Positions 1 through 8,631 of a DNA stretch of 64,000 bases are shown piece by piece. Position 1 is the stretch's first letter. Each line of letters begins with the position of its first letter. The translations under genes were made by a program, and so were the position numbers. Source of the DNA: Taibaiella sp. (GTDB lineage Bacteria > Bacteroidota > Bacteroidia > Chitinophagales > Chitinophagaceae); assembly GCA_021740995.1 (NCBI GenBank), contig JAIOYR010000007.1, forward strand, positions 1 to 64,000, given 5' to 3'. The notes below the pieces were generated by a model. It did no database searches. It saw nothing but the letters and a program-made list of their open reading frames with translations, and was not told the origin of the DNA.

Positions 1-651
1 GATAATTTTATCCTGTCGAAGGGGCATGCTGCTACGGCATTGTATACTATACTGAACCATCTGGGCGAAATACCGGACGAGACCATGCCGTCTTTTTATA
101 AAGATGCTACTACCTTGCCCGCTCACCCCGCTCCCGGCAAATATGCGGCTATACCGTTTGCTACAGGCTCTCTGGGGCATGGGCTGCCACTGGCAGCAGG
201 TGTCGCAAAAGCGTACAAACTACAGGCATCGGCAGGTATCAGTTATGTACTCATGAGCGATGGCGAAACCAATGAAGGCACTACATGGGAGGCGGCGCAC
301 TTCGCGGTAGCCAACAAATTGGATAACCTGATTGTATTTGTAGACAAAAACGGCTTGCAGGGGTTTGGCAGTACTAAGGATATTCTGGGCGATACAGCAT
401 CTATCCGCCTGTGGGAAACAATAGGATTTGATGTGCTGGAAGCTGACGGGCATAACATAAGTGCACTGCTGAATGCCAGAAACACACTTCTGAGCCGGAA
501 GAACGGTAAACCTAAGCTGGTACTTGCCAGTACGGTAAAGGGTAAGGGTGTGCCTTATATGGAAGACAAAATGGAATGGCACTACCTGCCCATGAATGAT
601 ACATTGTATACAGAGGCAATAGCAAAAATTAAACACGACTACCAACTATAA
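1..651 (+). CDS. Transketolase N-terminal subunit-like, thiamine-diphosphate binding (5' end cut by window)
   Basis: Open frame continues to base 1 (DNFILSKGHAATALYTILNHLG); ThDP motif-like 'GSLGHGLPLAAGVAKAYKL...SDGETNEGTTWEAAHFA...KNGLQG'. Confidence 0.92.
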   Translation, partial: DNFILSKGHAATALYTILNHLGEIPDETMPSFYKDATTLPAHPAPGKYAAIPFATGSLGHGLPLAAGVAKAYKLQASAGISYVLMSDGETNEGTTWEAAHFAVANKLDNLIVFVDKNGLQGFGSTKDILGDTASIRLWETIGFDVLEADGHNISALLNARNTLLSRKNGKPKLVLASTVKGKGVPYMEDKMEWHYLPMNDTLYTEAIAKIKHDYQL

Positions 652-680
652 TTCAGTCAATACGCTGCATAGTACCCAAT

Positions 681-1592
681 ATGAGAAAACATTTTTCTAA
701 TTATATAGAACAAATAGCCGTAGCAAACGATGATATAGTATTTATCACCGGAGATCTCGGCTATAATGCGCTCGAAAATCTGGCTGCCAAACTGGGCGAC
801 CGCTTCATCAATGCCGGTGTGGCAGAGCAAAACATGATAGGTATAGCGGCAGGCATGGCTTCCCGTGGTTTTCGGGTTATCTGTTACAGCATAGCACCAT
901 TTGTGGTTTACCGTTGTCTGGAGCAGATTCGCAACGATGTCTGTTTTCATAATCTGCCTGTTTTTATAGTGGGCAATGGTGGCGGTTATGGTTATGGCAT
1001 CATGGGTTCTTCACATCATTGTATCGAGGATATTGCCTGCCTTAGCGGTCTGCCTAATATGACCTGTTATGTACCGGCTTTTCTGGAAGATATGAATGCC
1101 TGTTTGGAGGAAATGTTTGCCCGCCGGGGACCTGCCTACTTCAGAATGGGGGTAGGTAAAAATTTACCTTCTTATATGAGCCTGAGCAGTTTTGGCACAG
1201 CTCAGCAGCCGTCTGCCAATCCTGGACTGACTATTATTGCCCAGAGCCCGGTAGCCAATAATATAGTAGCTGCACTCAGCAACAACACTGCTGCAGATAG
1301 GGCAGAGCTGTTCATATTAAACAGAATGCCGCTGAACACTTTACCTTCCGAAATCAGTGAAAGCATAATGCGTACCCGAAACGTACTTACTATCGAAGAG
1401 CATATAGCTATAGGCGGTTTGGGAAGTGCAGTGGCACTCCATGCCAGCAGGATGGGGCTTCCTATTAATAAATTTATTAGTTTGCACGCCGAAGGGTATC
1501 CCGATGGTCTTTACGGCAGTCAGGCCTACCACCAGCGAATAAGCGGTCTGGACGAAGAAAACATCAACCGCACAATAAATTCTTATTTTTAG
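681..1592 (+). CDS. Transketolase C-terminal subunit-like (pyrimidine-binding and C-terminal domains)
   Basis: 'GDRFINAGVAEQNMIGIAAGMASRGFRVICYSIAPF' is typical of the transketolase pyrimidine domain; follows the N-terminal subunit gene directly. Confidence 0.9.
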   Translation: MRKHFSNYIEQIAVANDDIVFITGDLGYNALENLAAKLGDRFINAGVAEQNMIGIAAGMASRGFRVICYSIAPFVVYRCLEQIRNDVCFHNLPVFIVGNGGGYGYGIMGSSHHCIEDIACLSGLPNMTCYVPAFLEDMNACLEEMFARRGPAYFRMGVGKNLPSYMSLSSFGTAQQPSANPGLTIIAQSPVANNIVAALSNNTAADRAELFILNRMPLNTLPSEISESIMRTRNVLTIEEHIAIGGLGSAVALHASRMGLPINKFISLHAEGYPDGLYGSQAYHQRISGLDEENINRTINSYF

Positions 1593-1598
1593 ACCCAT

Positions 1599-2600
1599 AT
1601 GACCGCAAACACAGCACTGGCAGCAACCATAAAAAATCTGGAAGGGCCTATATTCATTTTCGGCGCAGGTGGTTTTATAGGGTTAAACCTGTTTAATGCC
1701 CTCTTTGCACACCGCAATGATGTATACGCTATTACGCAGGACCCCAGAAACAACTGGCGGTTTATTGCCAACAATATCCCTGCCGAAAACATTGTGTCTT
1801 GCGACATAAACGATATTATTATACTGAAGGATACGCTTGGAGCTTACAAACCACGTACTATTTTCAATCTGGCTGCATACGGTGCTTACTCTAAGCAAAA
1901 AGAGTATAAAAAAATATACAATACCAACTTCAACTCTGCGGTCAACATCTTAGAAATGTTGAAAGACGATGGGTTTGCAGCTTATATTCATGCTGGTTCC
2001 AGCTCTGAGTATGGCATGAACAGTGCAGCACCCACCGAGGACGCTACGCTGGTACCCAACAGTCATTATGCGGTATCAAAAGCAGCGTCGTTTTTTGCAG
2101 TCAAATATTATGGGCAGATAGAAAAGTTGCCGGTAGCACATTTGCGGCTCTATTCTGCCTACGGTCCCTGGGAAGAACCGGACAGGCTGATACCTGTAGT
2201 AGTCGCTGCCGCACGTAAGGGAGTTTTTCCACCACTGGTTGACCCCGATATTTCCCGTGACTTCATTTATATAGATGATGTATGCAATTCGTTTATAGAG
2301 GCAGCCTCCAAAATTAATAGTATCAAAGGTGAGGCTTTCAACATAGGCACAGGCACTAAAACCACTATCAGAGATTTATCGGGTATCATCATGCAGCAAT
2401 ATGGTATAGCAAACGCTCCTGCATTTGGCAATATGCCAAACCGCAACTGGGATGTGCAGGACTGGTACTCAAACAGTGAAAAAGCAAATAACATACTGGG
2501 GTGGAAAGCGGAAATAACACTGGAAGACGGGCTTAAGTCTGTAGACCAATGGCAAAAAGACGTTAATTTCGATACCGCTTTCTGGAACTGGAACAAATAA
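1599..2600 (+). CDS. NAD-dependent epimerase/dehydratase (SDR family)
   Basis: 'IFIFGAGGFIGLNLFNAL' Rossmann motif, 'HAGSSSEYG', YxxxK as 'YAVSKAA', 'RLYSAYGPWEEPDRLIP'. Confidence 0.9.
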   Translation: MTANTALAATIKNLEGPIFIFGAGGFIGLNLFNALFAHRNDVYAITQDPRNNWRFIANNIPAENIVSCDINDIIILKDTLGAYKPRTIFNLAAYGAYSKQKEYKKIYNTNFNSAVNILEMLKDDGFAAYIHAGSSSEYGMNSAAPTEDATLVPNSHYAVSKAASFFAVKYYGQIEKLPVAHLRLYSAYGPWEEPDRLIPVVVAAARKGVFPPLVDPDISRDFIYIDDVCNSFIEAASKINSIKGEAFNIGTGTKTTIRDLSGIIMQQYGIANAPAFGNMPNRNWDVQDWYSNSEKANNILGWKAEITLEDGLKSVDQWQKDVNFDTAFWNWNK

Positions 2601-2602
2601 TC

Positions 2603-3280
2603 ATGGCTACTACATTTTCAGTTATACTTCCATTGTACAAGCAGGTTGCCCATGCGGAGCACTTATACAATACTTATGTTCAGAATCTGGATACGCTCAC
2701 AGACTCCTGGGAGCTATTGTTCATTGTAAATGGAGTAGATGATGGTGCGGTGGCCAAGCTGAATAGCCTGAATACACGTGCTAATGTGAAGGTGCTTTGG
2801 CTGGAAAAAGGTGGCTGGGGACGGGCCGTTAAGTTTGGTCTGGCACAGGCTACCGGAAAGTACCTATGTTACACAAACTCTGCCCGTACTGAGATTGCAG
2901 ACCTTATACTTATACTGAACTACGCCAAGGTCAATAATGACAATGTGGTAAAAGCTACCCGTATCATCAGAGAGAAAATGATACGCAAAGTAGGTTCTAC
3001 CTTGTACAATCTGCAATGCCGCATATTATACAAGGTGTCTATATGGGATGTAAACGGCACACCAAAAGTAATACCACAGAAAATATATCACGACCTCGAT
3101 ATCTCATCAGACGATGACCTGATAGATGCGGAGATAATGATAAAATGTGCACACAAGGGTGTGCGTATTATAGAGATTCCGGTGGTATCCACTACGCGCA
3201 TCAGTGGCTCCAGCACTACCAATTTTTTATCAGCTTACAAAATGTATGCAGGGCTGCTGCGCTTTAAAAAAATGCTATGA
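2603..3280 (+). CDS. Glycosyltransferase family 2 protein
   Basis: 'FSVILPLYKQVAHAEHLYNTYVQNLDTL...ELLFIVNG' GT-A start; sits in a polysaccharide-type cluster. Confidence 0.8.
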   Translation: MATTFSVILPLYKQVAHAEHLYNTYVQNLDTLTDSWELLFIVNGVDDGAVAKLNSLNTRANVKVLWLEKGGWGRAVKFGLAQATGKYLCYTNSARTEIADLILILNYAKVNNDNVVKATRIIREKMIRKVGSTLYNLQCRILYKVSIWDVNGTPKVIPQKIYHDLDISSDDDLIDAEIMIKCAHKGVRIIEIPVVSTTRISGSSTTNFLSAYKMYAGLLRFKKML

Positions 3281-4440
3281 CAAAAGAAGCCTTATGGTCT
3301 AAACAGAATGCTGCTTTACGGCATCCGTCCGAAATTTTCGGTACATCTTTTGAGCAGGCAGGTATCACAGCCAATACGCTGAAGTATAAAGCATCAGCAT
3401 CATTTACAGCACTCCTTCACCGCCTGGGCATTACCCTTATAGTTGGCAGGGAGTATGAAAACATGCTTATTGCACTCAGCTCGTCCGATGGCACAAAACT
3501 CAGGCAGAGCTTTTTTCACCTGCCCCATCCATCAGGTATTGCGGTGGACCACAAAAACAATAGTATGTATGTGGCGGCTACCCGCAACCCCAATCAGATA
3601 ATAGAATTCAGGCTTACAAAAAATCACCTCGACAGGCTAAAGTTTTCAGGAAAACCGGAGCAAAACTTGCTGATGCCCGCCCGCTCCAAGTATTACCCGG
3701 GCGAATATTACTTTCACGATCTGGCTCTGAGCAAAAACAAGCTCTATGCTAACTCTGTAGGTATGAACTGTATCATAGAGGTAGATATGGATAGTCCTAC
3801 ACCTGAAAAGCCATTGTGGTGGCCCACCTGTGTAGACAAAAACGGCACGCCCGATACCCGTGCCAACTATATTCAGCTCAACTCAATAGCCATTGGTGAG
3901 AGCCTCAGCAAATCGTACTTTAGTGCCTCGGGCGCAAAAATATCAGCAAGAAGACCCGGACATGCCAACTATCCGGTAGATAAACAGGGCGTTATCTTCT
4001 CGGGAAAAACCGGCGAAGTAGTTGCTACCGGGCTCACCCGCCCTCACTCTGCCCGCCTGCACAATGGCAAGGTTTGGGTAGCTAACAGTGGATATGGAGA
4101 GGTTGGATACATCGAAAATGGCAAACTAGTGCCTGCTTTCCGGTTTGACGGGTGGACCCGCGGATTGTGCTTTGTAGGAAATATTCTTTTCGCAGGCGTT
4201 TCCAGAGTTTTGCCTCGTTTCCGGCAATATGCCCCGGGTATAAAGTCCTTAAAGCAAACCTGCGCCGTAGTGGCCATAGACACCGAAAAAGGTAATGTAA
4301 TAGGCGAAATACAGTTCCCTTACGGCAACCAGCTTTTCGCTATGGACTATATGTTATCAGCCAATTGTAGCGGTTTTCCCTTCATATCATTAAAAGATAA
4401 TGATATTGATAAAAAAAATTTTTCCATTTCTTTGGTATAA
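3277..4440 (+). CDS. Conserved hypothetical, beta-propeller-like (resembles TIGR03032/DUF4915 family)
   Basis: ATGA overlap with the GT gene; propeller-like repeats 'HPSGIAVDHKNNSMYVAATRNPNQIIEF', 'GLTRPHSARLHNGKVWVANSGYGEVGYIENGK'. Confidence 0.6.
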   Translation: MTKEALWSKQNAALRHPSEIFGTSFEQAGITANTLKYKASASFTALLHRLGITLIVGREYENMLIALSSSDGTKLRQSFFHLPHPSGIAVDHKNNSMYVAATRNPNQIIEFRLTKNHLDRLKFSGKPEQNLLMPARSKYYPGEYYFHDLALSKNKLYANSVGMNCIIEVDMDSPTPEKPLWWPTCVDKNGTPDTRANYIQLNSIAIGESLSKSYFSASGAKISARRPGHANYPVDKQGVIFSGKTGEVVATGLTRPHSARLHNGKVWVANSGYGEVGYIENGKLVPAFRFDGWTRGLCFVGNILFAGVSRVLPRFRQYAPGIKSLKQTCAVVAIDTEKGNVIGEIQFPYGNQLFAMDYMLSANCSGFPFISLKDNDIDKKNFSISLV

Positions 4441-4488
4441 AAAATTATTTTTGCGTCTAATTCCAAATATAACATTCCAAATTAAAAG

Positions 4489-5433
4489 ATGAAAAAATCA
4501 GATTATAAGTTCATTATGCTGTCGGCCATGTACGAAAATGGCGGCAATACAACCCATCGCCTGCTCGATGGCCATCCCGAACTGTATGTTTATCCATTCG
4601 AGTCTCAGCCGGGTACTAAGTATGTAAATGACTTCTTGTCGAGCCTTTATCCGCTCAAGTATCGCTGGCCTATTTTCCCGGGTTCTGCTTCTGCCGATGA
4701 GGTTTATGAACTGATAATAGATGAAGAAGGAAAAATCAGAGCAAAAACGCCTTACGTAAGTAAGTTTCGCGATGCGGACATTCAGATGAGCGATAAAGAC
4801 CGTAAAGCAGACTTCCTGAAATTCCTGAAAGGAAAAGAACTTTCAAGAGCCAATATTATGGAGGCCTTTTTCCGTGCTACTTTCACTTCATGGAAAAACT
4901 ACAAACATTCCGGAAAAGAAAAAGCGTATGTTGGCTACAGCCCCATCATTGGTGTTGATGGTGATAAAATAATTAAAGAATACAACGGTCAGGCGCACAT
5001 CTTCCATGTGGTACGTAATCCGTTCTCTGCTTATGCCGATACTAAAAAACGCGCAGTGCCACTATCTATCCCTCACTACATGACCGGATGGGTAAATTGC
5101 CAGTATTTCTCTCTTATGTTTGCTGAGAAATATCCTGATCATTATCACATAATCAAGTTCGACGACCTGCTGAAAGACAAAGTAGGTACACTAACTGATG
5201 TGCTCAAGAAAGTAGGCATAGGTACCAGCAAAACACTTGCTTACCCAAGCTGGCATGGTCAGGAGTTGGAGCAGTTGCTGCCATGGGGTGCTGTAAAAAT
5301 TCCTACGGAAGAAGCTAACCTGAGCACCGGTAAAGAGCTGAGCATGGAAGAAATAAAAGAAATCTACGAAAGAACAAAAACATACATCGACATCTTCAAG
5401 TTTGGTAACTTCTACAAGAAGCTGATCAAGTAA
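4489..5433 (+). CDS. Sulfotransferase family protein
   Basis: N-terminal PAPS-loop-like 'MLSAMYENGGNTTHRLLDGHPELYVYPFESQPGTKY' and 'HIFHVVRNPFSAYADTKKRA'. Confidence 0.75.
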   Translation: MKKSDYKFIMLSAMYENGGNTTHRLLDGHPELYVYPFESQPGTKYVNDFLSSLYPLKYRWPIFPGSASADEVYELIIDEEGKIRAKTPYVSKFRDADIQMSDKDRKADFLKFLKGKELSRANIMEAFFRATFTSWKNYKHSGKEKAYVGYSPIIGVDGDKIIKEYNGQAHIFHVVRNPFSAYADTKKRAVPLSIPHYMTGWVNCQYFSLMFAEKYPDHYHIIKFDDLLKDKVGTLTDVLKKVGIGTSKTLAYPSWHGQELEQLLPWGAVKIPTEEANLSTGKELSMEEIKEIYERTKTYIDIFKFGNFYKKLIK

Positions 5434-5456
5434 TATTTTGTCAAACCAATAGTACA

Positions 5457-5480
5457 GGGGCTCGCAAGAGCCCCTTTTTT
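5457..5480 (+). terminator. Rho-independent terminator
   Basis: Stem GGGGCTC-gcaa-GAGCCCC followed by TTTTTT, just after the stop at 5433. Confidence 0.85.
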
Positions 5481-5527
5481 GTGTGTCATACTGCGGCGGG
5501 CAAGTTTGCTGCGCACCAAAACTTTTG

Positions 5528-5700
5528 AAATGACATGAGCAAAGGTCATCGGTAGGAAATGGGGGAATTCCCCTCCTTTTTTAGGAGGGGATGCTGTAAA
5601 AAAGCGAAGTCTTTTTTACAGCTGGGGTGGTAAAGTTACGGGTATGTAATAATACTTGTCATTTGCCGCAGCGACGAATCGTGACATACAAGGTTTATGT
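5528..5700. repeat. Dispersed structured intergenic repeat, copy 1
   Basis: Contains CCCCTCCT/AGGAGGGG and GCTGTAAAAAAG/CTTTTTTACAGC hairpins; strongly similar to 29869-30046. Confidence 0.8.
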
Positions 5701-5786
5701 TCTTCTGCAAAACCGGAATACAGTTGCTGCAAACCTTCCTTATCCTGTTTGATTGGTATACGCAAGTATTGAACTATTTTTGCCCT

Positions 5787-6674
5787 ATGGCAGGTAGTTA
5801 CAAGGCAGGTTTTGTGAATATATTTGGAGCACCCAATGCGGGCAAGTCCACCTTGCTCAATCTGCTGCTGGGTGAGCGGCTGGTTATCACCTCACCAAAG
5901 GTGCAGACTACCCGTCACCGTATACTGGGCATACTGTCTGAGCCCACCTACCAGATTGTATTTTCAGATACACCGGGCATCATGGAGCCCAAGTACAAGC
6001 TGCACCAGAAAATGATGTCGCAGGTAAAAAGTGCGCTGGAAGATGCTGATGTGGCAATAATGATGCACGATATAGCCCGCCCTATAGAAGAATTTGAAGC
6101 AATAGCCAACAGCCTGAAACTAAAAGTACCTGCACTGCTGCTGCTCAATAAAACAGATACCCTGAAAGATAAGAGCACGCTGGAGCCGCTGATAAAACAA
6201 TACAAGGAAAAATACCCCACATGGCAGGTAATGGCCATATCGGCAAAGAAACAAACCAACACTGATAAAATAATGCCGCTGGTGCTGCAGGCACTGCCGG
6301 AGGGTATGCCCTTCTATCCCGATGACAGTATATCAGACCGCAATGAACGCTTTTTTGTAGCAGAGCTCATAAGGGAGCAGATATATGCGCTATATGAAGA
6401 GGAAATCCCCTACCACGCTGCGGTACTCATTCAGGCCTTTGAAGAGAAGACCACACTCAATGTGATAAAAGCAGACATCATAGTAAGCCGCGAAACCCAG
6501 AAAATGATATTGCTGGGCAAGGGTGGCAGCATGATAAAACAACTGGGTATCAATGCCCGCAAAAACATTGAGGATTTTCTGCAGAAAAAAGTTCATCTCG
6601 AACTCTTTGTAAAGGTGCGCCCAAAGTGGCGCGACAACGAAAACTACCTGCGGGAATATGGGTATAATAATTGA
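5787..6674 (+). CDS. era: GTPase Era
   Basis: 'GFVNIFGAPNAGKSTLLNLLLGERLVITSPKVQTTRHRILGI' G1, 'SDTPGI', 'LLNKTD', C-terminal KH domain 'ILGKGGSMIKQLGINARKNIEDFLQKKVHLELFVKV'. ATG at 5787 preferred over the upstream start. Confidence 0.96.
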   Translation: MAGSYKAGFVNIFGAPNAGKSTLLNLLLGERLVITSPKVQTTRHRILGILSEPTYQIVFSDTPGIMEPKYKLHQKMMSQVKSALEDADVAIMMHDIARPIEEFEAIANSLKLKVPALLLLNKTDTLKDKSTLEPLIKQYKEKYPTWQVMAISAKKQTNTDKIMPLVLQALPEGMPFYPDDSISDRNERFFVAELIREQIYALYEEEIPYHAAVLIQAFEEKTTLNVIKADIIVSRETQKMILLGKGGSMIKQLGINARKNIEDFLQKKVHLELFVKVRPKWRDNENYLREYGYNN

Positions 6675-7563
6675 TGACCGCCGTGTTGTTATTCAACCGC
6701 TCAACAAATGCCGGTACAAAGGGAAGGTAGCGGCAATGGACATGCTGCGGCTCGACCTGCTGCACCCCACCATATCGGGCAACAAGTGGTACAAGCTGCG
6801 CCTGAATCTGGGTTATGCTATTGAAAAAGGTTTTAAAACGATAGTTACTTTTGGTGGTGCCTTTTCCAATCATCTTGCTGCAACAGCATTTGCTGCCAGG
6901 CAGTTTGGGCTACAGTCGGTAGGCATTGTGAGGGGCAGTTTCGATACGCTCACACCCACACTGCAGCAGTGCCGTGAGAATGGTATGGAGCTGATTTTTG
7001 TGACCCACGACGATTACCGCAACAAACATCAGCCTGGCTGGGCAGAAAATCTGGTAGCGCACTTCGATGAAATACTGATAATACCCGAAGGTGGTGCCAA
7101 TGAGCGGGGCAGAGCTGGGGCAGGGCTTATAGACCGTTTTGTCAGAAGTTCCTATACGCATGTTGCGCTCTCCGTAGGCACAGGCACTACTCTTGCCGGA
7201 CTACGGCTGAAGCTCAATCCACTACAGCACTTACTCGGCTTTGTACCTATGAAACAGAGTACAGAGCAACGCCAACACATAATCGGCCACCTGCCATCTG
7301 AGCAGCCCGAAAACTGGACGTTATTCAATGATACACGGTTCGGGGGATTCGGTAAGTGGAATGATGAACTGCTGCACTTTATGAACAGCTTTTATGAAGA
7401 CAACAAAATACCGCTGGACATTGTCTACACCTCAAAAATGATGTACAATTTAGAGCAGATGCTCACAGATAATTACTTCTCCACTTTTCATAAAATTCTG
7501 TGCATACATTCTGGCGGGCTTCAGGGAAATGTTTCGGTACAGGAGCAACTAATCTACAAATAG
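6658..7563 (+). CDS. PLP-dependent 1-aminocyclopropane-1-carboxylate deaminase/D-cysteine desulfhydrase family
   Basis: 'LHPTISGNKWYKLRLNLGYAIEKGFKTIVTFGGAFSNHLAATA', 'IPEGGANERGRAG'. Confidence 0.88.
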   Translation: MGIIIDDRRVVIQPLNKCRYKGKVAAMDMLRLDLLHPTISGNKWYKLRLNLGYAIEKGFKTIVTFGGAFSNHLAATAFAARQFGLQSVGIVRGSFDTLTPTLQQCRENGMELIFVTHDDYRNKHQPGWAENLVAHFDEILIIPEGGANERGRAGAGLIDRFVRSSYTHVALSVGTGTTLAGLRLKLNPLQHLLGFVPMKQSTEQRQHIIGHLPSEQPENWTLFNDTRFGGFGKWNDELLHFMNSFYEDNKIPLDIVYTSKMMYNLEQMLTDNYFSTFHKILCIHSGGLQGNVSVQEQLIYK

Positions 7564-7593
7564 CAAACTAAGAAAATGTTCAGGCAACCCTCA

Positions 7594-8406
7594 TCAATGT
7601 ACTCCCGGATACCTCTGGGTAGGCTTATCATTCTCAAACTTACCCTGATACAATAGTTTTCCTTTTTTGCTGTAGCAGCGTCCAAAGCCATTCTTAGCAC
7701 CATCTTTCCAGGCACCCATGTATTTTTTACACCTTGGAGAATATCTTATAGTTACACTTGCTTTGCTTGACGATATGAAGTAGTTGCCATATCCGTCCTT
7801 TACATCATTTTCAAAATGACCATCGTAGCGGTCTCCGTTATTCCAGGTAAATATGCCGTTGCCGCTTTTCTTATCGCCCTTCCATGCGCCTTCATATCGG
7901 GCACCATTTTCATAGTAGTACGTGCCCTTGCCGCTTCTTACATTTTTTTCAAAATGGCCTACATATTTGTCTCCGTTTGCCCAGGAGTAGGTGCCGGAAC
8001 CAGTGCGATTGCTGTTCACATAATCCCCTTCATATTTTTCGCCGTTTATCCATGTGCATATACCCTGGCCATGTAGCTGGTTGTTAAGAAATGTGCCTTC
8101 GTATACATCGCCGTTTTTCCAGTAAAATTTCCCGTTACCATTTTGTGCGCCGTTTTTCCATTCCCCCTCATAACGGTTGCCATTGGCATAATACATAGTA
8201 CCCGTACCGGACATTGTGTCATTTGCCCAGCTACCCACATATCGGTCTCCGGTGGTCCAGGTACACTCACCTTGCCCCGATTTTTTGCCCTGTGCCATAT
8301 CTCCCGTATAGCCATATACCGGCACTACTGCCTTCACTGTGTCCTGGGCCCGGCTACTGCTAAAAGAAGTAACCATCAAAAAAAACAAGAATAATATGCG
8401 CGTCAT
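7594..8406 (-). CDS. Secreted MORN-repeat protein
   Basis: Signal peptide plus about 8 MORN repeats ('GDRYVGSWANDTMSGTGTMYYANGNRYEGEWKNG...'). Confidence 0.9.
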   Translation of the reverse strand: MTRILFLFFLMVTSFSSSRAQDTVKAVVPVYGYTGDMAQGKKSGQGECTWTTGDRYVGSWANDTMSGTGTMYYANGNRYEGEWKNGAQNGNGKFYWKNGDVYEGTFLNNQLHGQGICTWINGEKYEGDYVNSNRTGSGTYSWANGDKYVGHFEKNVRSGKGTYYYENGARYEGAWKGDKKSGNGIFTWNNGDRYDGHFENDVKDGYGNYFISSSKASVTIRYSPRCKKYMGAWKDGAKNGFGRCYSKKGKLLYQGKFENDKPTQRYPGVH

Positions 8407-8631
8407 AATTTATAAAATAGCATTTGCCCTTGCCGCTTGCAAGATCTAATCGGCTCGTAAAGTTAGTGAAAATGACCTTACAACTTTTCCTGAGGCGTTT
8501 TTGCCCTTTTTCGGGTCGGTTCCTTGTATACTGTTTTTTAATTAATAGTGATGTTTTTATCAGCCCGATTATAGAATTTAGCTACTTTTTCATATATTGC
8601 GATTCTGTTTATTTATATCAAAAAGTGTTTT

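Noticed and set aside
5697-5786. Upstream extension of Era (MFFCKTGIQLLQTFLIL...)
   Set aside because: Era homology begins at MAGSYKAGFVNIFGAPNAGKS; the extension overlaps the dispersed repeat.
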